A stretch of 64,000 bases of DNA, taken from positions 1,736,001-1,800,000 of the forward strand of contig NZ_AP022586.1 of NCBI RefSeq assembly GCF_010731695.1. Direction: 5' to 3'. Both the position numbers and the translations under genes were made by a program. The DNA comes from Mycolicibacterium litorale. Its GTDB lineage: Bacteria; Actinomycetota; Actinomycetes; Mycobacteriales; Mycobacteriaceae. The first letter of the stretch is position 1. Every line of letters starts with the position of its first letter. Of the stretch, positions 25,919 to 33,453 are shown in pieces. The notes below the pieces were generated by a model. The model was not told the origin of the DNA. It was given only the letters and a program-made list of their open reading frames with translations, and did no database searches.

Positions 25919-26608
25919 GTGGTGGATGTGGCGGCGTTCGACCGGGACGGGTTTCTGAGAATCGACCAGCCGGAGTTGCGCAGCGCGGCGGATGCCGCCC
26001 GGGCAGTGCTGTGGGAACAGATCGGGTTGTCCCCGGACGATCCCGCGTCGTGGACGCAGCCGGTGGTGTGGGCGTCGGACATGACCGGCGCCGGCCCGTT
26101 CGCCGAGTTGACCGGCAGTGTGCGCCTGGCCCGTGTGCTCGACGCCCTGTGCGGAGCCGGCGGCTGGGAGCCTCGCCGAGCGCTCGGCAACATCCCGGTC
26201 CGCTTCCCGGTCCGGCCACCCGTCGACGACCGCGGTTGGCACATCGACATGAACACGCCGCTTCCCGACGGCGGGTGGGCGGTCAGCGGCCGACCGCACA
26301 CCCTGCTGTTGCTGACGCTGCTCTCCGACGTCGGGCCCGACGATGCCCCGACCCGCATCCGCCGCGGTTCCCACCACGATGTGGCGGCGGTGCTGGGAAC
26401 TTCACCCATGGATTTCGTCGAGGCCGGCGCGGTGGTCGACCGTGTCAGCGCCGGGCGGCCCGTGGTGCACGCGACCGGGTCGGCCGGCGACATGTACGTG
26501 GTGGATCCACTCACCGTGCACGCCGCCGACGAACACCGGGGCCGCACACCGAGATTCATGGCCCAAGCGCCGGTGATGCTCACCGCACCGCTGCGCCCGG
26601 GCCGATGA
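25919..26608 (+). CDS. Phytanoyl-CoA dioxygenase-like Fe(II)/2-oxoglutarate oxygenase
   Basis: 229 residues. The facial triad is H108 and D110 (WHIDMNTPLP) with distal H201 (LTVHAADEHRGRTPRF), and R207 or R209 for 2-oxoglutarate. HTLLLLTLLSDVGPDDAPTRIRRGSHH gives the double-stranded beta helix. The family hydroxylates diverse small molecules. It follows the hydrolase by 42 bp on the same strand and is convergent with YaaA. GTG 25919 is used; GTG 25922 is equally close. Confidence 0.8.
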   Translation: MVDVAAFDRDGFLRIDQPELRSAADAARAVLWEQIGLSPDDPASWTQPVVWASDMTGAGPFAELTGSVRLARVLDALCGAGGWEPRRALGNIPVRFPVRPPVDDRGWHIDMNTPLPDGGWAVSGRPHTLLLLTLLSDVGPDDAPTRIRRGSHHDVAAVLGTSPMDFVEAGAVVDRVSAGRPVVHATGSAGDMYVVDPLTVHAADEHRGRTPRFMAQAPVMLTAPLRPGR

Positions 26609-26618
26609 CGCGTCTCGG

Positions 26619-27365
26619 TCAGGCGGGGACCACGACGACCAGATCGTCGCCGTCGCGCTCGACCCGCATGCCCGCCCGTCGTGCCACCGCCGCGACGGCC
26701 GTGGCGTCGGACGGCTCGGACCGCGTGGTGGCCAGCGCACGGGCGAGCCTGCCCTTGTGGGCCTTGTTGAAGTGGCTGACCACGGTGCGCCTGCCGTCGG
26801 CATGCTCGGCCAGCACGTCGACGTGGACCGCGGCGGGCAACCGGCCTAGCGCGGCGTAGGAACCCGACCGCAGGTCCACGACGAGCTCCCCGTCCGCGAT
26901 CCGGGCCAACACCGGTTCGAGCGCCGGGCGCCACCGCGCGCTCAGCGACGGACTGCCTGGCAGCTTCGCAGACGCCGAAAGCCGGTAGGCGGGCACCGGA
27001 TCGTCGGCGCGCAGCAGCCCGAACAACGCCGAACCGACGGCCAGCCGCGCGCGGGCCCGCGCGGCCGCCGCACCGCGAAGCGACCCGATGTCCAGGGCGT
27101 CGTAGAGCACGCCGGTGTAACGGTCGATGGCCGGCAGCGTCGGCGCGGTGTGCAGCGCCGCGTTGCGCTCGATCTCGGCGTCCTGTTTCGGCGAGAGTCC
27201 GAGGGCCGTGCGGCTCGCGTCGTGGTCCGCCGACAGTTCGACGACTTCGTCGACGAGCGCCTTGCGCACCGGCTCCAGTTCGGGAAACGAGAGCACGTCA
27301 TGTCGCAGTGGTGGTCCGTCCCCGCCCACGCGTTTGGTCTCCGACGGCGGAAGCAGCACGAGCAC
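26619..27365 (-). CDS. yaaA: YaaA/DUF328 family peroxide-stress protein
   Basis: 248 residues. It opens VLLPPSETK, the YaaA signature, and closes with VVSHFNKAHKGRLARAL, the second conserved block. In E. coli YaaA lowers free iron during peroxide stress. GTG 27365 sits 8 bases after TAACCT, so it is probably leaderless. It is convergent with the oxygenase gene. That it acts with KatG, 11 kb away, is only a thematic link. Confidence 0.86.
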   Translation of the reverse strand: MLVLLPPSETKRVGGDGPPLRHDVLSFPELEPVRKALVDEVVELSADHDASRTALGLSPKQDAEIERNAALHTAPTLPAIDRYTGVLYDALDIGSLRGAAAARARARLAVGSALFGLLRADDPVPAYRLSASAKLPGSPSLSARWRPALEPVLARIADGELVVDLRSGSYAALGRLPAAVHVDVLAEHADGRRTVVSHFNKAHKGRLARALATTRSEPSDATAVAAVARRAGMRVERDGDDLVVVVPA

Positions 27366-27391
27366 GGCGACGAGGTTAGCGCTGCCGGGGA

Positions 27392-27871
27392 TCAGATCGG
27401 TATTCGGCGGCCGCGGTCCGACGCCGGCCACACATAGGGCAGGTCGTCGGGGACGTCGGGGAACAGCGGCCGGTAGTGCTCGGGATCCTTCTTCACGAGC
27501 GCCGCCTGGTGGCTGCGGTGAAAGTCCGGGTCGCCGAGCCACGGCGGGAGCTCCCCGGCGGCGCGCAGGCCGGACTGCGAACGGACCGTCTCGATCCCGA
27601 CCGTCGCGCCCAGATCCGTGACCAGCGTGGTGGCGCACGTATCGGCCCGGCCACTGCGACACCACTCTTCACACACCTGCAGTCCGTAGCGCACGAGCGC
27701 TTCCTCGTATCCCGCCCACATGGCGGCCGCAGGGTGGTGCCGCCATCCGTAGCCGGGGACGGTCAACGCGCGCAGCACCTGGATGACCTCGACCCGCTGT
27801 TTCCCGAGGCGACGTGCGTCGAGAACCGCGGCGCTGGCGTCGAAGTCCTCGCAGGGCAGAAAGGTCTGCAT
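27392..27871 (-). CDS. MSMEG_6728/pyrimidine-dimer-glycosylase-like small protein (PF03013-like)
   Basis: 159 residues beginning MQTFLPCEDFDASAAVLDARRLGKQRVE, a pattern I recognise from the family related to T4 endonuclease V pyrimidine-dimer glycosylases and often labelled MSMEG_6728-like. Conserved features are YGWRHHPAAAMWAGYEEAL and WLGDPDFHRSHQAALVKKDPEHY. The T4 enzyme excises UV dimers with an N-terminal Thr amine; whether this protein retains activity is not known. It is followed on the same strand by a phosphodiesterase-type gene upstream in transcription order. Confidence 0.78.
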   Translation of the reverse strand: MQTFLPCEDFDASAAVLDARRLGKQRVEVIQVLRALTVPGYGWRHHPAAAMWAGYEEALVRYGLQVCEEWCRSGRADTCATTLVTDLGATVGIETVRSQSGLRAAGELPPWLGDPDFHRSHQAALVKKDPEHYRPLFPDVPDDLPYVWPASDRGRRIPI

Positions 27872-27920
27872 CGGTGCCGACGTACCCGCGAGGCGGGAAG
27901 ATCACACCCGCGCTCGGTGG

Positions 27921-29057
27921 TCAGGCGTAGGCGAGCAACAGCGGAACCCGCTGTTCGAGATCGGTCAGCGAGCCGTGCTGCCCGCGCAGCGCCGACTCCA
28001 CCGGTTCCGTGGTCCGGCGCACCAGCGCCGCGGAATCCCTTGCGGCGACGACGATGTCGCCGATCCGACGCCGCGTCTCGTCGGCTACGTGTGCACCGAA
28101 CCAGCCCGCGTCGATGGCCTCGTCGCGGGTGGCGACCCACGCCATGTCGCCGAGGGTCTCCCGCCAGGCCGCCAGCACCGCGGGAGCGGCCCCGTCGGCG
28201 GTGTAGACGTACCGGGCGCGCGCCTCACCGGCGACGTCGTCAACTCCGTCGCGCAGCGCGGGACACTCGTCGAGGTCGAGGATGCGGTCCGGGTCGACCG
28301 CCACCATGCCGTGGTCGGCGACCACGGCGAGCAGCGCGCCGGGAGGCAACCCGGCGACCACCGACTCCACCAGCCGATCCACCTGGCGCAACTGCATCCG
28401 CCACGCCGTCGAGCCCGGCCCGTACAGGTGTCCGAGCAGGTCGAGGTCGCCGTGGTAGCCGTAGCAGAAGCCGCCCTCGGCGAGCACTGAGCGCACCGAG
28501 GCGGCGAGGTCGCCGAGACCGTGGACCCCCACGTAGCGGCCGCCGCGCAGCACCGCGCGGGTCAGACCGGACCCGGTGAACTCCGCATTGGACACCACGC
28601 GCACGGCGACACCGGCGGATTCCGCGCGTTCGAATGTCGTCGGCATCGGTTGCACCACTTCCGGTGGCACGGCGGCCCGGAGGTCTTCGCCCCATGGGTG
28701 AGGACGCCAGCGCAGCGGGTTGATCACCCCGGCACCGGGCAACCGGAAGGTGTACCCGACCATGCCGTGGGCGCCGGACCGGCAACCGGTCCCGACGGCG
28801 GCCAGGCTGGCGACCGTGGTGGACGGAAACCCGACCTGCAGCGTCTGCCCGCGCAGCCCGGCCAGGACCGGCGCATCGTCGGCGTGCCGATCGAGCAGTT
28901 CGGCACCGAGGCCGTCGATGAGCAGCACGCACGCCGACCCGATTCCGGTCGGCAGATCGATGCGCGCCTCGAAGCCCGGCGCCTCCATGGCGGCGAGCAC
29001 CGAGGGCACGACGTCAGCGAGGTGCGGCAGATCCGGATCCGGCCGTGGAAGCTGCAT
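27921..29057 (-). CDS. Alkaline-phosphatase-superfamily phosphodiesterase/nucleotide pyrophosphatase
   Basis: 378 residues. LLIDGLGAELLD begins the metal site; the nucleophile is the Thr in VGFPSTTVASLAAVGTG; GYHGDLDLLGHLYG and VVADHGMV supply the remaining metal Asp and His residues. This is the type I phosphodiesterase (NPP) layout. No signal peptide or membrane segment, so cytosolic. It hydrolyses phosphodiester or pyrophosphate bonds of an unknown substrate. ATG 29057. Confidence 0.87.
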   Translation of the reverse strand: MQLPRPDPDLPHLADVVPSVLAAMEAPGFEARIDLPTGIGSACVLLIDGLGAELLDRHADDAPVLAGLRGQTLQVGFPSTTVASLAAVGTGCRSGAHGMVGYTFRLPGAGVINPLRWRPHPWGEDLRAAVPPEVVQPMPTTFERAESAGVAVRVVSNAEFTGSGLTRAVLRGGRYVGVHGLGDLAASVRSVLAEGGFCYGYHGDLDLLGHLYGPGSTAWRMQLRQVDRLVESVVAGLPPGALLAVVADHGMVAVDPDRILDLDECPALRDGVDDVAGEARARYVYTADGAAPAVLAAWRETLGDMAWVATRDEAIDAGWFGAHVADETRRRIGDIVVAARDSAALVRRTTEPVESALRGQHGSLTDLEQRVPLLLAYA

Positions 29058-29086
29058 CCGAGCAGCGTGTCACACCCGGCGGACGG

Positions 29087-29614
29087 TCACGCGGCGATCG
29101 GCGGCGCACCCGGCGGCAGCGGCGCACCCGGTGGCGGGGGAGGCGGCAGCGGAGCACCCGGCGGCGGGGGAGGCGGCAGCGGAGCACCGGGCGGCGGGGG
29201 CAGCGGAGCACCGGGCGGCTGCGCCGGCACCGGGATCTCGGGGGGCGCGGGCAGGAACATCCGGTTGGTGAACTGCGGCTGGTGTGCACCGCCGCCACCG
29301 ACCTTCACGCCGCGGCCGCCCTCACCGGACGACACCGGGGTGCCGTCGGGCAGCGTGACGGCGGCATGGCCGCTGTTCCAGCCGATCACCAGCGCGCCCG
29401 GTTGCGAACCGTGCTGGAACCCGCGGGCCAGCAGCTCGCCTTCCATGTTCGCGGTGGTGAATCGGTCGCCGTAGATGGGTCGGCCGGTCGCGGCGTTGCT
29501 GACCCAGGACGCCAGGCCGGAGCAGTCCGTACCGGCGGGGCTGTCACCGCCGGAGACGTACGGCGTCCCCGAAACCGAGTTGACCAGTGACATCAACGTG
29601 ACGAGAGCAAACAT
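29087..29614 (-). CDS. NlpC/P60-like protein with proline-rich C-terminal repeats, no signal peptide
   Basis: 175 residues. The catalytic pair is C31 (AGTDCSGLASWV) and H83 (NSGHAAVTLPDG), the NlpC/P60 arrangement. There is no signal peptide: MFALVTLMSLVNSVSGTPYV already belongs to the first helix of the fold. The last 50 residues repeat PPGAPLPPP. ATG 29614 lies 8 bases after a TACTGT -10, with -35 TTGAGA at the ideal distance. If it hydrolyses peptidoglycan it must be exported by an unusual route, or it acts on another substrate. Confidence 0.75.
   Translation of the reverse strand: MFALVTLMSLVNSVSGTPYVSGGDSPAGTDCSGLASWVSNAATGRPIYGDRFTTANMEGELLARGFQHGSQPGALVIGWNSGHAAVTLPDGTPVSSGEGGRGVKVGGGGAHQPQFTNRMFLPAPPEIPVPAQPPGAPLPPPPGAPLPPPPPPGAPLPPPPPPGAPLPPGAPPIAA
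29101..29225. repeat. GC-rich tandem repeat coding PPGAPLPPP
   Basis: About four imperfect copies of a 30-bp unit (ggcggcagcggagcacccgg...) lie within the C-terminal coding part of the NlpC-like gene. Such repeats change length readily by slippage. Confidence 0.75.
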
Positions 29615-29622
29615 GTCGGCGG

Positions 29623-29651
29623 ACAGTAGCAGAGCCCGAAAACGCTCTCAA
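29623..29651 (-). promoter_or_regulatory. SigA-type promoter of the NlpC-like gene
   Basis: Reading leftward: TTGAGA (29651-29646), 17 bases, TACTGT (29628-29623), then 8 bases to ATG 29614. Spacing is ideal for the housekeeping sigma factor and the transcript would be almost leaderless. Confidence 0.6.
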
Positions 29652-29972
29652 AACCTATGAGCGCGTTCACGTTTACCCAATCCTGTGACGCGGATCGCTG
29701 CGCAAGAAGGCGCTCGACGTGCGTAAACATGATCAGTCCCGAGTCATCGACGTCCGCGGTCGACACGTCGAGTAAACCGTCATCGCCGCAGGGCGCAGTG
29801 CAAACGCGCAGTGCGGAACCATTCCGGCAAACCGCGCCCCCATACGCTGTCCGGAGGGCGGGTCCGCCGGATCATCGTCGCGGGGGCTGCGCCCTCGACC
29901 GCTTTGACTCGCAACCGACCGGGTGCATATCGTGACTCATGCAGCCAGATGGTTGCACGATGGGACGGTCGA
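29652..29972. other. Intergenic stretch between divergent NlpC-like and ArsR-type genes
   Basis: About 320 bp with lower GC in the left half. I see no convincing gene: a 92-codon frame at 29657-29935 has no ribosome site or recognisable content. ACGTTTACCC at 29669 and GCGTAAACATG at 29721 are AT-rich islands that could be operators. A possible -10 (CATATC, about 29927) precedes the ArsR-type gene. Confidence 0.5.
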
Positions 29973-30737
29973 ATGGATGAGGTGTTCAGGGCGCTCGCCG
30001 ATCCGAACCGGCGCCGCCTGCTCGACAGCCTGAACCTGCGGGACGGGCAGACGCTGGGCGAACTGGGCGCGGTTCTGGCGACGACGCGCCAGGCGGTGAG
30101 CAAGCATCTCGCCGTGCTGGAGGCCGCGGGTCTGGTGACCACGGTGCGCCGTGGCCGGGAGAAACTGCATTACCTCGACGCCGAACCGATACGTGCCCTC
30201 TCCGACCGTTGGATCCGCCAGTACGAGCGCCCGCGGGAGGAGGCAGCACCGCCGCCCACACCAGCGCCGCCTGCCGAACCGGCGTCTGCGCCTGACTCCT
30301 TCGTCTACACCCTGTACCTCCGGACGACCCCGGAGCGCCTGTGGCAGGCGATCACCGGCCCGGCGTACTCCCGTCGGCACATGGGCCATGCACTGGTCTC
30401 GACGTGGCAGAAGGGCGCCGGGTACACCTGGGTCGACGGCGATCTGGAGATCGACGACACCGATCAGGTGGTGCTCGACGCGGACCCGTACCGGCGGCTG
30501 GCGCTCACCTTCCCCGCGTTCGTGCCGTCGATGGCCGAGGCGGACCAGGAGACGCTCGACCGCGCGGCGCGAGAGCCGCGCTCACGCGTGTCGTTCGACA
30601 TCCGGCCGGCGGGGGAGCAGGTCGAACTGACCCTGGTGCACGAGGGTTTTGTCCCGGAAAGCGCTGTGCGCCAGATGATTTTGCAAGGGTGGCCGCGAAA
30701 GCTGTCCGACCTGAAGAGCGGACTGGAGCAGGTGTAG
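29973..30737 (+). CDS. ArsR-type HTH fused to an AHSA1/SRPBCC domain
   Basis: 254 residues. Residues 1-90 are a winged helix of the ArsR/SmtB class (DPNRRRLLDSLNLRDGQTLGELG, TTRQAVSKHLAVLEAAGLV). A Pro/Ala linker leads to an AHSA1-like START-fold domain (FVYTLYLRTTPERLWQAITGP to the end). The metal cysteines of classic ArsR proteins are missing, so the ligand is likely a hydrophobic small molecule held by the SRPBCC part. ATG 29949 is an alternative start. It is convergent with a hydrolase gene. Confidence 0.85.
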   Translation: MDEVFRALADPNRRRLLDSLNLRDGQTLGELGAVLATTRQAVSKHLAVLEAAGLVTTVRRGREKLHYLDAEPIRALSDRWIRQYERPREEAAPPPTPAPPAEPASAPDSFVYTLYLRTTPERLWQAITGPAYSRRHMGHALVSTWQKGAGYTWVDGDLEIDDTDQVVLDADPYRRLALTFPAFVPSMAEADQETLDRAAREPRSRVSFDIRPAGEQVELTLVHEGFVPESAVRQMILQGWPRKLSDLKSGLEQV

Positions 30738-30742
30738 GGCCG

Positions 30743-31414
30743 TCAGCGAACGGGCGGTTTGGCGACGATGCCCGCCACCTCCGCGGCGACGGCCAGGCTC
30801 GCGGCGTCGTCGGCGGGTTCGTACCGGTCGGCGGCGGCGTCGTAGCGCGCGCCGACGATGTTCGCGTGGTCGGCTGCCAGTTCGATGTACTGCACCCGCC
30901 AGCCCGCCGCGCCCGCCTCGGCGGCGAAGTCGCGACCGGCGGTGACCGGGATGACGTCGTCGGCGCTGCCGTGCACCAGTGTCATCGGCACCCGGGCACC
31001 GGCCGCAGACGGCGGCGTCAGCGGGTCACCGGAGATCGGATCGGGGGCCATGAACGCACCCGCCAGGCACACCGTATGGGCGATGCGCACCCCATAGCCG
31101 ACGGCGCCGAACGTCAGACCCGCCGCGGCGGCCCCGCCCATCGACCATCCGACGACGATCAGACCGTCGCCGGCGCCCGGCTGCTCCGCGGCGTAGCGGG
31201 CCGAGGTCAGCAGATCCGACCGGCCGTTGTCCGCGGCGTGGGAGTTCCAGTCCGCTGCCAGCACCGCGTAGCCGTGCTCGGCGACACGTTCGGCCAACGG
31301 CCGTACCGCGGCCCTCGAATCGGTCTGCATCCCGTGCCAGAGCAGCACCACCGGGGCGCCGGTTTCGCCGTACAGGTCGACCGAACGCCCCGGGGCGTAC
31401 TCGAAGGTCTTCAT
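30743..31414 (-). CDS. Alpha/beta hydrolase, dienelactone-hydrolase-like
   Basis: 223 residues: VVLLWHGMQTDSRAA, elbow VGWSMGGAAAA, LVHGSADDVIPV (acid) and ELAADHANI (His). The nucleophile is Ser, where classic dienelactone hydrolases use Cys. It is the gene after the two-component operon on the same strand, 9 bp beyond the receiver stop when read leftward, so it may be co-transcribed. Substrate unknown. Confidence 0.83.
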   Translation of the reverse strand: MKTFEYAPGRSVDLYGETGAPVVLLWHGMQTDSRAAVRPLAERVAEHGYAVLAADWNSHAADNGRSDLLTSARYAAEQPGAGDGLIVVGWSMGGAAAAGLTFGAVGYGVRIAHTVCLAGAFMAPDPISGDPLTPPSAAGARVPMTLVHGSADDVIPVTAGRDFAAEAGAAGWRVQYIELAADHANIVGARYDAAADRYEPADDAASLAVAAEVAGIVAKPPVR

Positions 31415-31423
31415 CGGGGCGGG

Positions 31424-31864
31424 TCAGCTCTGCGGCAGGCGGACGACCTGGACGAAGAACTCGTCGATCTGGCGCACCGCGTTCATGAACTGGTCGAGGT
31501 CGACCGGCTTGGTGACGTAGGCGTTGGCGTGCAGCTTGTAGCTGCGCAGAATGTCTTCCTCGGCCGACGAGGTGGTCAACACGACGACCGGGATGTGGTT
31601 GAGATCAGGGTCGGATTTGACGGTCTCGAGCAGCTGCCGGCCGTCGTACTTCGGCAGGTTCAGGTCGAGCAGGATCAGGTCGGGCCGCGGCGCGTTCTCG
31701 TATCCGCTGCGGCGGTAGAGGAAGTCGAGCCCCTCCTGGCCGTCGTGAGCGACGTGCAGGGTGTTGCTGATCTTGTTGTGCTCGAACGCTTCGCGGGTGA
31801 TCAGCTCGTCGCCCGGATCGTCTTCGATCAGCAGGACGTCGATGGGGCGGGTGGACGATGTCAT
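31424..31864 (-). CDS. Stand-alone response regulator receiver (Rcp1-like)
   Basis: 146 residues, receiver domain only, with no DNA-binding output. DVLLIEDDPGDE supplies the acidic pocket, D67 (LILLDLNLPKYDG) is the phospho-acceptor, TTS and the Lys in VTKPVD complete the site. Such single-domain receivers act as phosphate shuttles or bind partner proteins. It overlaps the histidine kinase stop by 4 bp (ATGA), so translation is coupled to that gene. Confidence 0.92.
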   Translation of the reverse strand: MTSSTRPIDVLLIEDDPGDELITREAFEHNKISNTLHVAHDGQEGLDFLYRRSGYENAPRPDLILLDLNLPKYDGRQLLETVKSDPDLNHIPVVVLTTSSAEEDILRSYKLHANAYVTKPVDLDQFMNAVRQIDEFFVQVVRLPQS

Positions 31865-33453
31865 GGGTGGGCTCCTTCCAGAACCACTTCGGGTTGTTCG
31901 TGGACGGCGACCGGGAGGGTCATTCGGAACCGGGTGCCTTCGGTGTAGCTGTTGTCGATCCAGATCGTTCCGCCGTGGTACTCGACGATCTTCTTGCACA
32001 GTGCCAGCCCGATGCCGGTGCCGCTGTAGGCGTCGCGGCCGTGGAGCCGCTGGAAGATGACGAACACCTTCTGGGAGAACTCTTCGGCGATGCCGATCCC
32101 ATTGTCGGACACGGTGAGGAGCCACTGCCCGTCGCGGTCGTCGGTGCCGCGCTCACATTCGATCACGATCCGCGGTGCGGTGTCGGGCTTGCGGAACTTC
32201 ACCGCGTTGCCGACCAGGTTCTGCCACAGCATCGCCAACAGGGTCGCGTCGCCGGAGACCTGCGGCAACGGCTCGGACGGACGCACGATCTCGGCGCCGG
32301 ACTCTTCGATCGAGGTTTCCAGGTTCGACAGCGCGGCGTCGAGAGCCTCGCCGAGATCGACGTCGGTGTGCGCCGCGCTGAGGCGCCCGACCCGGGAGAA
32401 GGTCAGCAGGTCGTTGATGAGCACCTGCATCCGCTTGGCGCCGTCGACCGCGTACTTGATGTACTCGGCGCCGCGTTCGTCGAGTTTGTCGCCGTACCGC
32501 TTCTCGAGCAGCTGGCAGAACGAGGCCACCTTGCGCAGCGGTTCCTGCAGGTCGTGGGACGCGACGTAGGCGAACTGCTCCAGCTCGGCGTTCGATCGCC
32601 GCAGCTCGATGGTCTGCTCGTCGAGCTGTTCCTGGGCGGCCCGCGACGACTCGAGCTCGTCGATGATCCGCTGCCGCATGTCCTCGACGTCGGTGGCCAT
32701 GCTGCGCACATCGCGAGGGCCGCGGGCGACGATGCGTTCGTCGAAATGGCCCTCGGTGATGCGGCGGCACGACGCGGCCAGCGCCGAGAGCGGGCGAACC
32801 AGTGCACTGCGGGCCAGAATCGCCAGTACCAGCGCGGTCACGAAGAAAGTGACGATGATCCCGGCGAGGACACGGTCGCGCCAGCCCTGCACCCGGTCCA
32901 GTTCCTTGATTCCCGCGGTGCGTGCCGCCGCCAGGTCGACGTTCTGCACGTGGAACAGCGCGCGGATGTTGTCGAACTCCTCCTTGCCGCGCTGGATCAG
33001 GGTGTTGTCGGCGACGCGGGGCACGCCCGGGCGCACGCTTTGGATGAAGGGCTCGGCGTAGGTGGCCCGCCATTCGTCGGTGGCGCGCTGGACCGCGTCG
33101 AGATCGGCGATCAGGTTGGAGTGGTCGCCGACGAGTGCCCGGATCTCGTCGGCCGCCTCCCGCTCGGTCTGCTGACCCTCGTAGTAGGGCTCGAGGAACT
33201 GCTCGTCGGCGGCGATCGCGAAGCCCCGCACGGCGGTCTCCTGATCGCGCAGCGCGGCCTGCATCCGGTAGGCCGCCACCCGCGACGGCTGGATCTTCTC
33301 GATGAGCTCGCGAGACACTACGTCGGTGCGGTTCATCAGGATCGCGCCGGCGAACGCGCCGGCCAGCACGAGAACCCCCATGACGGCCAGGACGACGTTC
33401 AGCCAGCCCTGCACGGTCAACTGGCGTCCCCGCCTGCGGGCGGGGGCCGTCAC
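31861..33453 (-). CDS. Membrane sensor histidine kinase with CHASE3-type sensor
   Basis: 530 residues. TM1 at about 16-40, an all-helical extracytoplasmic segment (about 45-190, CHASE3-like, with the QETAVRGFAI pattern), TM2 at 195-216, HAMP 217-270, coiled coil, then HisKA with H300 (ASHDLQEPLRK) and an ATPase domain (N box WQNLVGNAVKF, G1 DNGIGI, G2 GTGIGLALC). SHDLQEPLR is the phytochrome-type kinase signature. The GTG start overlaps the upstream stop (GTGA). It probably phosphorylates one or both receivers in the operon; the signal is unknown. Confidence 0.92.
   Translation of the reverse strand: MTAPARRRGRQLTVQGWLNVVLAVMGVLVLAGAFAGAILMNRTDVVSRELIEKIQPSRVAAYRMQAALRDQETAVRGFAIAADEQFLEPYYEGQQTEREAADEIRALVGDHSNLIADLDAVQRATDEWRATYAEPFIQSVRPGVPRVADNTLIQRGKEEFDNIRALFHVQNVDLAAARTAGIKELDRVQGWRDRVLAGIIVTFFVTALVLAILARSALVRPLSALAASCRRITEGHFDERIVARGPRDVRSMATDVEDMRQRIIDELESSRAAQEQLDEQTIELRRSNAELEQFAYVASHDLQEPLRKVASFCQLLEKRYGDKLDERGAEYIKYAVDGAKRMQVLINDLLTFSRVGRLSAAHTDVDLGEALDAALSNLETSIEESGAEIVRPSEPLPQVSGDATLLAMLWQNLVGNAVKFRKPDTAPRIVIECERGTDDRDGQWLLTVSDNGIGIAEEFSQKVFVIFQRLHGRDAYSGTGIGLALCKKIVEYHGGTIWIDNSYTEGTRFRMTLPVAVHEQPEVVLEGAHP

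Noticed and set aside
29101..29225. Regular GC-rich repeats that could suggest a CRISPR-like or satellite array
   Set aside because: The repeats are contiguous, in frame, and encode PPGAPLPPP in a real gene; there are no spacers.
29657..29935. 92-codon rightward frame between the NlpC-like and ArsR-type genes
   Set aside because: No ribosome site, no family resemblance, composition like intergenic DNA.
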